Positions 23,644 to 32,634 are shown, counted from the first letter of the stretch. The stretch is 64,000 nucleotides of DNA from Halorubrum sp. CBA1229 (GCF_003721435.2 NZ_CP054585.1:558001-622000); one strand, 5' to 3'. Translations and numbers: made by a program. The notes: generated by a model not told the origin, from the letters alone.

Positions 23644-24579
23644 TCAGTCGTCGGCCGGCGCCGGCGCGTCGCCCGCGGAGAGCCGGACCTCGGGGCCGTC
23701 GACCTCCAGCTCGTCGAGCGCGGCCTGTGCGGCGCGCTTCCCGGAGACGAGCATCGCGCCGAACGTCGGCCCCATCCGCGGGAGACCGTGGGCCGTCGCG
23801 ACCGCCATGCCGGACGCGATCAGCCCGTCGTGGACGACGCCGGTGTGCTCGACGACCGCGTCCTCGCTCTCGCCGACCCACATCGAGTCGTGACCGGGCG
23901 AGTCGTGGCCGGGGGCGCCGTACTCGCCGTCGGCGGTCTGGTCCATCCCGGTGTTGTGCTCCTTCGCGTGCTCGATGCCGGGCGCCGAGAGGACGCCGCG
24001 CTCGTCGAGCTTGCTGATCGCGACCGCGTCGTGGCCGGTCGCGTCGATCACGAGGTCGGACTCGACCGCGATCGGGTCGACGCAGGTGATCTCGCGCGGG
24101 AGCGCGTGGACCGGCGTCCAGTTCATCACGATCCCGCCGACGCGGTGGTCCTCGCGGACGACCAGATCGGTGAACTCCGTCATGTTCTGGACGCGCGCGC
24201 CGGCGTCGCAGGCCGCCTTGATCAGCCCGGAGCAGGCCTCGGGACCGGGCGCCGTATAGAGCCCGTCGACGTCCTCGACCGGCTCGTAGTCGACGTCGAG
24301 GTCGTCGAGGATCTCCTGTGCGGGGTCCCGGACCGTCACCGTGTTCATCAGGAAGCCGCCGAGCCAGAAGCCGCCGCCGAGGTAGTTGTTCTTCTCGACG
24401 ATCATCACCTTCACGCCGCGCTCGGCCAGCTCCTTGGCGGCCATCAGCCCGGAGGGGCCGCCCCCGAGCACGATCACGTCGGAGTCGGTGAACTCGAGGA
24501 AGCCGTCGGTCCACTCGTTGCCGATAGCGCGGGTCACGTCGGTCTCGCTCACGTCGCTGAAGCCGTCGAATCCGTGCAT
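23644..24579 (-). CDS. thi4: Thiamine thiazole synthase Thi4
   Basis: Thi4 (311 aa) builds the thiazole moiety of thiamine from NAD and glycine. The FAD/NAD-binding motif is [21 protein letters not shown], followed by [19 protein letters not shown] and a C-terminal [16 protein letters not shown] Cys at residue 166 in REITCVDP corresponds to the cysteine reported as essential in the Haloferax Thi4 (Cys165), which suggests that the sulphur comes from the protein's own Cys rather than from free sulphide. A 26-bp palindrome directly precedes the ATG and is a likely ThiR operator. Confidence 0.94.
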   Translation of the reverse strand: MHGFDGFSDVSETDVTRAIGNEWTDGFLEFTDSDVIVLGGGPSGLMAAKELAERGVKVMIVEKNNYLGGGFWLGGFLMNTVTVRDPAQEILDDLDVDYEPVEDVDGLYTAPGPEACSGLIKAACDAGARVQNMTEFTDLVVREDHRVGGIVMNWTPVHALPREITCVDPIAVESDLVIDATGHDAVAISKLDERGVLSAPGIEHAKEHNTGMDQTADGEYGAPGHDSPGHDSMWVGESEDAVVEHTGVVHDGLIASGMAVATAHGLPRMGPTFGAMLVSGKRAAQAALDELEVDGPEVRLSAGDAPAPADD

Positions 24580-24605
24580 ACAACTTAGTGATATTACTTA
24601 GTTGT
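24580..24605 (-). promoter_or_regulatory. 26-bp palindromic operator of thi4, probable ThiR site
   Basis: ACAACTTAGTGATATTACTTAGTTGT is an imperfect palindrome; the two halves match at all but four pairs and are centred on the ATAT at 24591-24594. It abuts the thi4 ATG and covers the stretch where a leaderless promoter's TATA box and start site would lie, the geometry of a repressor operator. (Sequence split here as ACAACTTAGTGAT / ATTACTTAGTTGT.). Confidence 0.65.
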
Positions 24606-24655
24606 GAAAGGCGTTGCGGTCGATACGCGGAGTACGGACCCGGCGATCCGGTCGA

Positions 24656-24775
24656 TTATTTATAAATAGTACCCGCTGGAACGGCAGCGAACGCCTCCAA
24701 AGCCCCAGCCACTCGGCTAGACGTGACTGGTACCGGATCGCCGGCGAACACCGCCAAAGCCCCAGCCTCGCGGTC
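24656..24775 (+). repeat. Dispersed repeat, truncated copy B
   Basis: Begins TTATTTATAAATAG and contains two boxes, CCTCCAAAGCCCCAG (24694-24708) and GCCAAAGCCCCAG (24753-24765). They are separated by CACTCGG...GGATCGCCGGCGAACACC, which aligns over about 80 bp with the reverse complement of copy A (2298-2369). The GC-rich body of the long copies is missing. The rest of the 24606-24969 spacer shows no gene. Confidence 0.75.
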
Positions 24776-24969
24776 GCCGATTGCGACCGCTCGGCGGCGC
24801 GCCGCCGCTTCAGTGTCGTAGTCGACCACCGACGCCAGACTCGCGAATCGAGCGCCCGAAGCGGGGTCGAAGCGTCGATATCTCCGCGCCTCTAGCTCGG
24901 TCGGCCCGTCCCCCTCGACGCCCCCGACTCGTAGCCTTTTTACCCGCGCTGGCGGTAGACGGACTCACT

Positions 24970-25236
24970 ATGGCTGAGGACAAGGCACGAAGCACCGGTA
25001 GTGCGGGCCGATTCGGCGCTCGCTACGGCCGGGTCTCCCGCAAGCGGGTCCAGGACATCGAAGCAGAGATGCGCAACGCGACCGTCGACGGCGACGACGT
25101 CACGCGCAAAGGCACCGGCATCTGGGTGAACGAGGAGACCGGCGAGACGTTCACGGGCGGCGCGTACCGCCCCGAGACGCCCGGCGGTCGCACCGTCCGC
25201 CGCTCCATCCGCGCCGCGCTCGCCGACGAGGAATAG
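24970..25236 (+). CDS. rpl37ae: 50S ribosomal protein L37Ae without zinc-ribbon cysteines
   Basis: An 88-aa L37Ae (eL43), which binds 23S rRNA in the large subunit. The N-terminal [19 protein letters not shown] and the C-terminal [21 protein letters not shown] match the family well. The middle normally folds as a zinc ribbon with CxxC...CxxC. Here that region reads [23 protein letters not shown] and the whole protein contains no cysteine. It is the first gene of the rpl37ae-rpoP-pcc1-pfdB cluster, 4 bp from rpoP, so it is presumably expressed and not a pseudogene. Confidence 0.93.
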
Positions 25237-25240
25237 GACG

Positions 25241-25375
25241 ATGAGCTACAAGTGCTCCCGCTGTAAGCGCGACGTCACCCTCGACGAGTACGGCGGCGTG
25301 CGCTGCCCGTACTGCGGCCACCGCGTCCTCCTGAAGGAGCGCGGCGGCGACGTGAAGGAAGTCAACGTCGAGTAA
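25241..25375 (+). CDS. rpoP: DNA-directed RNA polymerase subunit P (Rpb12-like)
   Basis: A 44-aa subunit of the archaeal RNA polymerase. It has the intact zinc ribbon CSRCKRDV...[13 protein letters not shown] and ends DVKEVNVE. It follows rpl37ae by 4 bp, the standard archaeal arrangement. The intact ribbon here contrasts with the cysteine loss in its neighbour. Confidence 0.95.
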
Positions 25376-25393
25376 CGTTCGGTTTCACCGACC

Positions 25394-25657
25394 GTGACGG
25401 CGTCCCGCGCACACGAGACCGTCCTCTCGTTCGCCTACCCCTCCCAGCGGCGCGCACGGCTCGTCGCCGACGCGCTCGCGCCCGAGATCGGCGAGATCGA
25501 CGACGCCCGCTCGGCCGCGACCGTCTCCCGCGACGGCGACGCCGTCAGGGTCCGCGTCGCGGCGGACGACCTCGTCGCCCTCCGCGCCGGGATCAACAGC
25601 TGGTCCCGGCTCGTCGAGGTCGCGGAGCGAGTCGCGGCCGCACCCGGTCGCGGGTAG
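25394..25657 (+). CDS. pcc1: KEOPS complex subunit Pcc1
   Basis: An 87-aa Pcc1-like protein, the dimerising subunit of KEOPS, which makes the t6A modification of ANN-decoding tRNAs. The strand-helix pattern and the segment [28 protein letters not shown] fit the family, as does its place between rpoP and prefoldin beta in haloarchaea. The start is the GTG at 25394, 18 bp after the rpoP stop. Confidence 0.9.
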   Translation: MTASRAHETVLSFAYPSQRRARLVADALAPEIGEIDDARSAATVSRDGDAVRVRVAADDLVALRAGINSWSRLVEVAERVAAAPGRG

Positions 25658-25773
25658 CCGCCGACTCGATTCGAGGATCCCCTGCGGCCCGCCCGCTCGC
25701 GGTCCCTCTCCGACGGTACGGCCGACGGGGACGAAGACGTGGGTTTTTCCGTCCGGGTCGCCTCGCTTCGCCC

Positions 25774-26172
25774 ATGCAAGGGAACATGCCGCCCGAGGCA
25801 CAGGAGAAGATCGAGGAGCTGCAGGAGCTGCAGGAGACCGCACAGCAGGTCGCCGAGCAGAAGGAGCAGGCGCAGTCCGCGCTCAACGAGTCGAAGACGG
25901 CGCTCGACGCCCTCGAGGACGTCGACGAGGACGCTGGAATGTACCGCGAGATCGGCGAGGTCCTCGTCGAGACGGACTACGAGTCCGCCTACGACGACCT
26001 CGAGAACAAGGTCGACTCGCTCGAGGTCCGCGTCGAGCAGCTCCAGAAGCAGGAGGAGCGCGTCGAGGAGCAGTTCGACGACCTGCAGGGCGAACTCCAG
26101 CAGATGCTTCAGGGCGGCGCCGGCGGCGGCGGTCCGATGGGCCCGGGCGGTCCGGGCGCGGGCGGCGCGTAA
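25774..26172 (+). CDS. pfdB: Prefoldin subunit beta
   Basis: A 132-aa beta subunit of the hexameric prefoldin chaperone, which passes unfolded proteins to the thermosome. Two long coiled coils (about residues 5-50 and 75-115) flank the hairpin [21 protein letters not shown]. The tail is Gly/Pro-rich ([13 protein letters not shown]). It precedes a DUF3194 gene, the usual archaeal arrangement. Confidence 0.95.
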   Translation: MQGNMPPEAQEKIEELQELQETAQQVAEQKEQAQSALNESKTALDALEDVDEDAGMYREIGEVLVETDYESAYDDLENKVDSLEVRVEQLQKQEERVEEQFDDLQGELQQMLQGGAGGGGPMGPGGPGAGGA

Positions 26173-26179
26173 GCGAGCG

Positions 26180-26422
26180 ATGAGCGACGAGCCGACGGAC
26201 GACGAAGTGGTCCGCACCGCGGCCGAGGCCGCGGAGGGCGTCGTCTTCGCCCACTACGACCAGTCGGCGGTGACCGACCTCGACGTCACGGTGACGTTCG
26301 AGGAGGGCGTGCTCGACGTCGACGTCTACCTGAACGCCCCCGAGGACCCCGACCCCGACGCGGTCGCCCGCGAGGCGGCCGAGACCGCCGGCGAGGCGGT
26401 CGACGAGCTGTTCGCGGAGTAG
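26180..26422 (+). CDS. DUF3194-like protein
   Basis: An 80-aa acidic protein 8 bp downstream of pfdB, the position where archaeal DUF3194 proteins sit. It has an N-terminal helix, then strands VTDLDVTVTFEEGVLDVDVYLN and a C-terminal helix. The function is unknown; the constant linkage suggests a role near prefoldin or ribosome biogenesis. The ATG at 26180 is chosen by spacing. Confidence 0.85.
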   Translation: MSDEPTDDEVVRTAAEAAEGVVFAHYDQSAVTDLDVTVTFEEGVLDVDVYLNAPEDPDPDAVAREAAETAGEAVDELFAE

Positions 26423-26564
26423 GCGGCCGTTTCCTCCCGTTTTTCGACGCCCCCAGCGACAGCGTCGTCCGTACCCGACTCGCTACCGAGGGGTCTCCGG
26501 ACGAGCGGGCCGCACAGATCCCCCACCGATAACTATTAATCGTGCTATTGTGTACCGTTAGCAC

Positions 26565-26762
26565 ATGTCCTCTACCAGCGGCGGCAGGTCGGCGTTCGAG
26601 CGCCTTCGCGCGCGGCTGGACGAGCGGCCGCACGCCTGCGAGGAGTGCGGATTCGTCGACGACGCGAGCGAGTGGGAGGCGGCCACCACCGGCGCGACCG
26701 TCGAGTACCGCCGGGAGTGCCCGAGCTGCGGGACCGAGCACGTCCGGCGGTACCGGCTCTGA
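26565..26762 (+). CDS. Small two-CxxC zinc-ribbon protein
   Basis: A 65-aa protein with a basic N-terminal helix (FERLRARLDERP) and a zinc ribbon, CEECG (residues 25-29) and CPSCG (near residue 52), ending HVRRYRL. Small zinc-ribbon proteins of this kind are numerous in haloarchaea and mostly uncharacterised. A TATA-like TATTAAT at about 26533-26540 lies 25-30 bp upstream of the ATG, fitting a leaderless mRNA. Confidence 0.82.
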   Translation: MSSTSGGRSAFERLRARLDERPHACEECGFVDDASEWEAATTGATVEYRRECPSCGTEHVRRYRL

Positions 26763-26783
26763 GTTGAGACCGGGGGCGCCGCG

Positions 26784-27230
26784 ATGTACGACGAGATTCT
26801 CTGTCCGATCGACGGGAGCCCAGGGAGCGACGCGGCCGTGGAGCACGCCTGTTATCTCGCCGAGCTGGCGGACGCTCGCGTCCACGCGCTGTTCGTGGTG
26901 GACGAGACGATCGCGGGCGCCGACGGGTGGGACGTGGTCGTCGAGCGCGAGGAGGAGCGCGGCGAGGAGGCGCTCGACGCCGTCGCCGCGACCGGGGAAG
27001 CACGCGGCGTCCCGGTCGAGAGACACCTCCGGCGCGGCCGTCCGCACGAGGAGATCCTCGACGCGGCCAGCGACTACGAGGCCGACCTGATCGTGATGGG
27101 GACTCACGGTCGGACCGGGGTCGGCCGGTTCCTCGCGGCCGGCTCCGTCGCGGAGCGGGTCGTGCGACACAGCGAGGCGCCGGTGTTGACCGCGCGGCTG
27201 GGAGGGCGATCGGGGGGGCCGGAAGCGTAG
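26784..27230 (+). CDS. Universal stress protein (UspA family)
   Basis: A 148-aa single UspA domain. It opens MYDEILCPIDGSPGSDAAVEHA and carries the ATP-binding type signature GTHGRTGVGRFLAAGSVAE, then VVRHSEAPVLTAR. The precise role is unknown. It lies 21 bp after the zinc-ribbon gene on the same strand and may share its transcript. Confidence 0.93.
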   Translation: MYDEILCPIDGSPGSDAAVEHACYLAELADARVHALFVVDETIAGADGWDVVVEREEERGEEALDAVAATGEARGVPVERHLRRGRPHEEILDAASDYEADLIVMGTHGRTGVGRFLAAGSVAERVVRHSEAPVLTARLGGRSGGPEA

Positions 27231-27241
27231 AGCGGGCGGTC

Positions 27242-27796
27242 CTACGCCGACTCGCAGATTTCGACGAAGTTCTCGAAGACCTCGTCGCCGCGCTCGGTGT
27301 GGGCGACCTCCGGGTGCCACTGGACGCCGTACAGGTCCGCCTCGCGGTTCGACATCGCCTCGATGCCGCAGACGTCTGAGGTGGCGGCGCGGGTGAACCC
27401 CTCCGGGAGCTCCTTCACCTCGTCGGCGTGCGAGGCCCAGACGCGGGTCGACGGCGCGAGCGACCCGACGAGGGGGTCCTCGTCGTCGACGATCTCCACG
27501 TCGACGTCGGCGTAGCCGCCGTAGTCGCCGCCGCCGACCGTGCCCCCGAGCTCGGTCGCGATCAGCTGCATACCGAGACAGATGCCGAAGACGGGGACGT
27601 CCCGCTCGAGGTAGTCGGGCGCGTTGCCGACGCGGTCCATGTCGGGCCCGCCCGAGAGGACGACCCCGTCGGCCTCGACCTCGTCGGCGGGCGCGTCGGC
27701 GTCGACGATCTCGGTGTCGACGCCGAGGTCGCGGAGCGCGCGCCGCTCGAGGTGCGTGAACTGGCCGTGGAGGTCGACAACGACGATCCGAGTCAT
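27242..27796 (-). CDS. guaAA: GMP synthase glutamine amidotransferase subunit
   Basis: A 184-aa class I glutamine amidotransferase that supplies ammonia for XMP to GMP conversion; archaea split GMP synthase into this subunit and a separate synthetase. The triad is visible: Cys in VFGICLGMQLIA (near residue 75) and His/Glu in VQWHPEVAHTERG (near residue 162). The ATG at 27796 (MTRIVVVDLHGQFTH) matches the family start. The synthetase subunit is not in this window. Confidence 0.93.
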   Translation of the reverse strand: MTRIVVVDLHGQFTHLERRALRDLGVDTEIVDADAPADEVEADGVVLSGGPDMDRVGNAPDYLERDVPVFGICLGMQLIATELGGTVGGGDYGGYADVDVEIVDDEDPLVGSLAPSTRVWASHADEVKELPEGFTRAATSDVCGIEAMSNREADLYGVQWHPEVAHTERGDEVFENFVEICESA

Positions 27797-27940
27797 GGCC
27801 CCATTTGACGGCACCCGCACAAAAACGGCTCGGAATGGAACGCAGTATCGTGGTGGTTTCGGAATTTATAACGGTGGTTTAATGCACGAATGCGGATCGG
27901 ACGGCGTTCGACGGTCCGAATCGGGCGCGCCGCGCCCCGC

Positions 27941-29449
27941 TCACAGGTCGAGCGGTCCTTGCTTGAGGAACTCCCGGAGCAGCGCGGTCGCGTACGAGCC
28001 GCTCGGGAGCGCGAACGCGAACCGCGGGTCGCCGTCCGCGAACGTCACGTCGAGGTCGGTCCGCAGGAGGACCGCCCGCCGGGTGCCCGCGGAGTCGAAC
28101 TCCCCTGGGAGCGCGAAGTCGCCCGGTTCGATCCCCGCGTCCGCGAGGACCTCGCGCTCGATCTCGCCGGGCTCGCCGTCGCCGAGCTCGGTCTCCGTGC
28201 CGACGAGCGGGGCGGTGACGAACGCCCGCCCGCGCTCGCAGTGGCGCGAGACGACCGAGACGCGGTCGGCGTCGACCCGCTGGAGCCGGTCCGTGTCCGG
28301 CGCGTACAGCTCGTCCGGGGCGTCGGCGTCGGCGAAACAGACCACGTCGCCGGCGACGGGGCGATCGAAGGGGAGCCCGCGGCGGAGCCGCTCGCTGGCG
28401 ATCCGGTTGAAGAGGAACGACTGGGCGGCGTTGACGAACAGTCGCTGGAGGTTCGACGGCACCGCCTCCAGCGCGTGCCACCAGTCGTCGTGATCGGGCG
28501 GCGCGTCGGGGGCGACGCCGCGGTCGGCGAGCCGGTGGACCATCGAGCGCTCGAACCGGAGCTTGCCCGGGATCGCGTCGAGGCAGGCGCCCCAGTCGCC
28601 GTCGCCGGTGCCGTCGGCGGCGGAGCGCTCGGCGCCGGCGGCGGTTCCCCCGCCGGTGACGCCCTCGCCGGCGACGTCGGCGTCCACCCCGAACGCGGCG
28701 TCGACGCGGTCGCGCGCGGCCCGGGTGTCGTCCGGCTCCGTCTCCGCGGGATTGCCCGCGTACAGCCGGACCGCCTCGCGCGGGTCGTTCCGAGCGATCG
28801 CGAGCCCGACGACGTGGGTGACGGGCCGCCGGCTGCCGAAGCGCTGCTGGCCGAAGTAGTTCGGGACGCCGACGGTCGCGTCGGTTGCGAGGTCGCCAGC
28901 CGTCGCTTCCGCGTCGTCGCCTCCCTCGCTGCCCGCGAACGCCCGGAGGTCGCGCACCGCGTCGGCGACGCGTTCGGGGGCCTCCTCGACCGCGTCGGCG
29001 ACCCGGATCTCGAAGGCGTTGCCGGCGAGGTCGCCGAAGGAGAGCCGCCGGCCGGCCCGACCGAGCGGCTCGATGTCGGCGCCGCGGATCGCGGGGAGCT
29101 CGTCGGGGTCGACCTCGCGGAGCGTGAACAGCTGCGTGGTGACCGCCCGTTTGTCCTTCGTCCCGGCCCAGGAGACGCGCTCGCGGCTGATTCCGAGCGC
29201 GTCCGAGATCCGGCGTGCGAAGTCGTTCGTGTCCCAGTCGCGCAGCGTGACGCGGACGACCAGCTCGGGGTAGCTCCCGCGGTCGGCCCCGAACGGCTCC
29301 GGATCGAACGCCTCCAGCTCGCGGACCCGGAAGTCGTCGGGGGACTCCCGCAGTCGGCCGCCGATCCCTTCAGCGTCGGTGGCGTAGTACGCCATGCCGA
29401 CCGCGCGCTCGGTCGGGTGCGCCTCGCGGAGGGCGTGCTCGGAGGCCAT
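27941..29449 (-). CDS. truD: tRNA pseudouridine(13) synthase TruD
   Basis: A 502-aa TruD that makes pseudouridine 13 in tRNA. Landmarks are [17 protein letters not shown] with the catalytic Asp, [17 protein letters not shown], and the inserted TRUD domain (about residues 160-400), which here has an acidic and Ala/Gly-rich expansion. The start ATG at 29449 directly follows the stop of pth2, so the two are translated from one mRNA, as in other haloarchaea. An internal ATG ([10 protein letters not shown]) is an alternative start. Confidence 0.93.
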   Translation of the reverse strand: MASEHALREAHPTERAVGMAYYATDAEGIGGRLRESPDDFRVRELEAFDPEPFGADRGSYPELVVRVTLRDWDTNDFARRISDALGISRERVSWAGTKDKRAVTTQLFTLREVDPDELPAIRGADIEPLGRAGRRLSFGDLAGNAFEIRVADAVEEAPERVADAVRDLRAFAGSEGGDDAEATAGDLATDATVGVPNYFGQQRFGSRRPVTHVVGLAIARNDPREAVRLYAGNPAETEPDDTRAARDRVDAAFGVDADVAGEGVTGGGTAAGAERSAADGTGDGDWGACLDAIPGKLRFERSMVHRLADRGVAPDAPPDHDDWWHALEAVPSNLQRLFVNAAQSFLFNRIASERLRRGLPFDRPVAGDVVCFADADAPDELYAPDTDRLQRVDADRVSVVSRHCERGRAFVTAPLVGTETELGDGEPGEIEREVLADAGIEPGDFALPGEFDSAGTRRAVLLRTDLDVTFADGDPRFAFALPSGSYATALLREFLKQGPLDL

Positions 29450-29788
29450 TTAATACAGCGAGAGGTCGCCGGTCACCCGGTCGACGCTGTCGTCGCGGGC
29501 GGGACCGACCGCGAGCGCGGTGACGGTCCCCGGCTCCAGTTGGGTGTGACCCGCGTCCCGGACGATCGCGTACGGGAGCCCCTCCGTCTCCGCCTTGTCG
29601 GCCAGCGCGAACAGCTGGCTCTCGGAGTCGCCCTTGAGCACGACCTTCTTCTGTCCCTCCCCCTGCCACTTCTTCCGGGCGCGCCGCCCCGCGTCCTGAT
29701 ACGCCGACAGCGACGCGTGCGCGACCTGCGCGGCGAGCTTCCCCTCGCCCATGCCGATGTCCGTCCGGGCGACGATGGCCTGTTTCAT
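29450..29788 (-). CDS. pth2: Peptidyl-tRNA hydrolase Pth2
   Basis: A 112-aa archaeal/eukaryotic type peptidyl-tRNA hydrolase that rescues tRNA from drop-off peptidyl-tRNA. The family pattern is clear: [39 protein letters not shown] and [22 protein letters not shown]. Length is standard. The ATG at 29788 is chosen; the longer frame upstream has no conservation. It precedes truD with no gap. Confidence 0.95.
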   Translation of the reverse strand: MKQAIVARTDIGMGEGKLAAQVAHASLSAYQDAGRRARKKWQGEGQKKVVLKGDSESQLFALADKAETEGLPYAIVRDAGHTQLEPGTVTALAVGPARDDSVDRVTGDLSLY

Positions 29789-29906
29789 GTCCCGTTCCAC
29801 CGCCGCCGCGGGTTTAGCGCTTTGCTCTCGGGCGCCGCGCCGGAGGCTGACCGGCGTCGGCACCGATTGAAAAGAGACGGGTGAACGGGGAGCTTCGACC
29901 GCGTCG

Positions 29907-30761
29907 TCAGTCGTCGGCCGGGGCCGCGCCGCCGCGGGAGGCCGAGCCGAGGCCGGACGCCATGTCGGCGATCGTGCGCTCGTTGTCGACGACCCAGCGC
30001 AGCAGGAGGAACGCGAAGAGGTACTTCGCGATGATGTCCATCCCGCTGTAGGCCCACGAGGTGATGGCGACGTCGAGCACCGCGAGCCCCTCGGCGCCGA
30101 GCGCCCAGAAGATCGGGTAGCCGAGCCAGAGGACCACGGTGAGCACCTTTAGCGTGTTGAAGATCTCTGCGGTGCCGGCGACCTCGGCGTCCTCGGCCCA
30201 CTCGGCGAGCAGGATGTAGAGGACGACGACGAAGAACGCGCAGCTGATGACGTACCAGACCCAGCGGAGCATGTAGGAGGACGTGGTCAGGGCGGCCGCG
30301 AGCCCGGTGACGCACATCCCGATGTCGGCCGTGACGGCGGTGAACAGCTTCGTCACGTTCGTTCCGGCCAGGAGGCCGAGCGCGATGAGGATCATCGGCG
30401 TCGACAGCGCCCACGTGAGATACCGGCCCCACGGGGTGAGCACTTCCTGCCCCGCCAACGCGTGTCCGGCCGGCATCTCGAGGAAGCTGACCGTGAGCCC
30501 GGAGATGAGCCCGGTGTAGCTCGATATCGACACCAGCGGCACCATCAGCGCGGCGACGAAGATCAGCTGAGCGCGGGGGTCCTCCACGTTCCGCCCCATG
30601 TACACGAACAGGAGGATCGACAGGCCCGCGAGGGCGATGTTGATCCAGAGCGACGCGCTCAGAAGCGAGTCAGCTTGGATCGCCTGGAACACTTCGGTTT
30701 GAGTCATTTCGAGCGGGACCATACCGCTTGCGAGTACGTCGGCCGCTGCTGTTTCGATCAT
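29907..30761 (-). CDS. hop: Halorhodopsin (light-driven chloride pump)
   Basis: A 284-aa seven-helix retinal protein. The retinal Lys is K246 in [16 protein letters not shown]. Helix C reads [17 protein letters not shown], giving Thr116, Ser120 and Ala127 at the positions of bacteriorhodopsin Asp85, Thr89 and Asp96. This TSA motif marks an inward chloride pump, not a proton pump. The conserved BC loop and helices ([21 protein letters not shown]) are complete. The ATG at 30761 matches the family N-terminus; TATA and a UAS-like element lie upstream. A phytoene desaturase for carotenoid synthesis is encoded directly upstream. Confidence 0.95.
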   Translation of the reverse strand: MIETAAADVLASGMVPLEMTQTEVFQAIQADSLLSASLWINIALAGLSILLFVYMGRNVEDPRAQLIFVAALMVPLVSISSYTGLISGLTVSFLEMPAGHALAGQEVLTPWGRYLTWALSTPMILIALGLLAGTNVTKLFTAVTADIGMCVTGLAAALTTSSYMLRWVWYVISCAFFVVVLYILLAEWAEDAEVAGTAEIFNTLKVLTVVLWLGYPIFWALGAEGLAVLDVAITSWAYSGMDIIAKYLFAFLLLRWVVDNERTIADMASGLGSASRGGAAPADD

Positions 30762-30788
30762 GCGACGGACAGGAGTACGTGGTAATTC

Positions 30789-30819
30789 AATTAAAGGTCC
30801 AAACCTGACAAGTAAGGGT
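30789..30819 (-). promoter_or_regulatory. hop promoter: TATA box and opsin-UAS-like element
   Basis: On the minus strand TTTAATTG (near 30790-30797) lies about 30 bp before the hop ATG. Just upstream is ACCCTTACTTGTCAGG (30804-30819), 43-58 bp before the ATG. It resembles the bacterio-opsin activator UAS (ACCcnACTAGTTnGG) with one extra base and two mismatches at the same distance. Confidence 0.5.
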
Positions 30820-30964
30820 TTTTTGACGGATTGGGGTCTCGCGACGGATCGTTGGAAAGTTTTCGATTCTCCCTGATGAGGGTGAACGATCGTTTTTTGC
30901 GTGTCGTCCGCAGCGCTCGATCGACGGAATCGGCTCTGCATCGCCCAAACGGTGGGATCCACGC

Positions 30965-31020
30965 CTCACCGTCCGACCGGCGGGATCCGCTCTGCACCTC
31001 ACCGTCCGATCAGCGGGAGC
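30965..31020. repeat. 33-bp duplication spanning the crtI stop codon
   Basis: CTCACCGTCCGA occurs at 30965 and 30998, with GCGGGATCC/GCGGGAGCC following each. The second copy contains the stop codon (30999-31001) and last codons of the phytoene desaturase. Confidence 0.75.
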
Positions 31021-32522
31021 CGATCGAGGGGGCCGCCGGCGACGTCCGCCGCGACCGCGTCGGCGCAGTGCTCCCCGCTCAGCAGGCACATCGGGACGCC
31101 GATGCCGGGGTTGCTGCTCCCGCCGACGTAGTAGAGCCGGTCTACCCCTCTGACACGCGGGCCAGGTCGGAGCGGTCCCGTCTGAGTCACCGTGTGGGCG
31201 AGTCCGAGCGCGCTCCCGCCCGGCCGGTCGAACCGGTCCGCGAACTCGGAGACGCAGGCGGATTCCTCGACAACGATCCGGTCGCGGAGGTCGGACCCCG
31301 TGTACGACTCGACCGCGTCGAGGACGCGCTCCCGGAACGCGGCCCGGCGGTCCGGACCGTCGTCGAGTCCGGGCGCGAGCGGCACGAGCGTCACGACCGC
31401 CTCGTGGCCGTCGGGCGCGACCGACGGGTCGGTGCGCGAGGGGACGTTCACGTACACCGTGGGGTCCTCGGGCCACGCGGGCGACTCGAAGATCGCGTCG
31501 AAGTGCGGCTTCCAGTCCGTCGGCAGCGCGAGCGTGTGGTGCGCCAGCGAGTCGAGCGACCCCTCGACGCCGAGGTACAGCAGGTACGCGCTCGGGCCGT
31601 ACGTCCGGCGGCCCCAGTAGTCGCCGAGGCGCGACACCGCGCCGTCGGGGAGCAGCTCGCGCTCGACGTGCTCGGGCGGGGCGTTGCAGACGACCCGGTC
31701 GTGGACGTAGCGGTCGCCGCTCAGCTCGACGGCGACCTCGTCGGAGCCCGGCTCGATGCCCGTGACGCCGACGCCGGTGTGGACGTCCGCCCCACGCTCC
31801 GTCGCGACCGACTCGATCGCCTCGATCACCTCGTACATCCCGCCGAGCGGGTAGTACACCCCGAGCCCGAAGTCGACGTGGCTCATCAGCTGGTACAGCG
31901 CCGGGGTGTTGTACGGCGACCCGCCGAGGAAGACGAGCGTGTACTGGAGCAGCTGGCGGAGCTTCGGGTGCTCGACGTACGACGCCACGTGCTCGTCGAG
32001 CGTGTCGAGCAGGTCGAGCTTCCGCCCGCCCGCGAGGACGTCGGACGACAGGTAGTCGCGGAGCCGCGAGCGCCCCGGGAGCACGAACCGGTCCATCCCG
32101 ATCTCGTAGGCCGTCTCGGCGTCGTCGAGGTACCGGCGGAAGGCGTCGCCCGCGCCGGGCTCGTACGACTCGAACAGCTCCGCGGCCGCGTCCGGGTCGG
32201 CGGGGACGTCGGCCCGGTCCCCGTCGTCCCAGAACACGCGGTAGTGAGGGTCGAGCCGCTTCAGCTCGTAGAAGTCGCTCGGCTCGTGACCGAAGCGCTC
32301 GAAGAAGCGCTCGAACACGTCCGGCATCAGGTACCACGAGGGACCGGTGTCGAACCGGAACCCGTCCCGTTCGAGCCGGCCGGCTACCCCGCCGACGCGC
32401 TCCCGGCGCTCGTACAGCGTCACCTCGGCCCCGGCGTCGGCCAAGTGGGCGGCCGCCGAGAGCCCGCCGACGCCGCCCCCCACGATACCGATCGAGACCC
32501 CGTCGAGCCCTCGCGCTGTCAT
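30999..32522 (-). CDS. crtI: Phytoene desaturase family flavoprotein
   Basis: A 507-aa carotenoid desaturase. The FAD-binding motif is IGIVGGGVGGLSAAAHLADAG with RRERVGGVAGR after it, and DTGPSWYLMPDVF follows. The C-terminal flavin motif LYYVGGSSNPGIGVPMCLLSGE is typical. In haloarchaea such enzymes desaturate phytoene toward lycopene, which feeds bacterioruberin and retinal; the related 3,4-desaturase CrtD cannot be fully excluded. It lies upstream of the halorhodopsin gene on the same strand, so a pigment-related unit is likely. A TATA at 32574-32581 suggests a leader of about 30 nt. The start is the ATG at 32522. Confidence 0.87.
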   Translation of the reverse strand: MTARGLDGVSIGIVGGGVGGLSAAAHLADAGAEVTLYERRERVGGVAGRLERDGFRFDTGPSWYLMPDVFERFFERFGHEPSDFYELKRLDPHYRVFWDDGDRADVPADPDAAAELFESYEPGAGDAFRRYLDDAETAYEIGMDRFVLPGRSRLRDYLSSDVLAGGRKLDLLDTLDEHVASYVEHPKLRQLLQYTLVFLGGSPYNTPALYQLMSHVDFGLGVYYPLGGMYEVIEAIESVATERGADVHTGVGVTGIEPGSDEVAVELSGDRYVHDRVVCNAPPEHVERELLPDGAVSRLGDYWGRRTYGPSAYLLYLGVEGSLDSLAHHTLALPTDWKPHFDAIFESPAWPEDPTVYVNVPSRTDPSVAPDGHEAVVTLVPLAPGLDDGPDRRAAFRERVLDAVESYTGSDLRDRIVVEESACVSEFADRFDRPGGSALGLAHTVTQTGPLRPGPRVRGVDRLYYVGGSSNPGIGVPMCLLSGEHCADAVAADVAGGPLDRLPLIGR

Positions 32523-32573
32523 CGTCGGACCAACGGCTCCCGAGGGGGAGAGTCGTGTCCATCCCACGACGGG

Positions 32574-32634
32574 ACTTTATAACCCGGCCTGGCCGTGCGA
32601 CCGGGGGACGTACTCGTTCGGGACCGTTCTTTTA
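32574..32634. promoter_or_regulatory. Divergent promoter pair between crtI and the HTH-10 gene
   Basis: TTATAAAG (minus strand, 32574-32581) serves crtI. TTCTTTTACC (plus, about 32626-32635) is placed about 26 bp before the leaderless ATG at 32659. The 136-bp spacer therefore carries two back-to-back promoters. Confidence 0.5.

Noticed and set aside
27797-27940. Possible tRNA gene in the guaAA-truD spacer
   Set aside because: No cloverleaf or T-loop GTTCRANNC is found; nor did I find one in the other spacers read.
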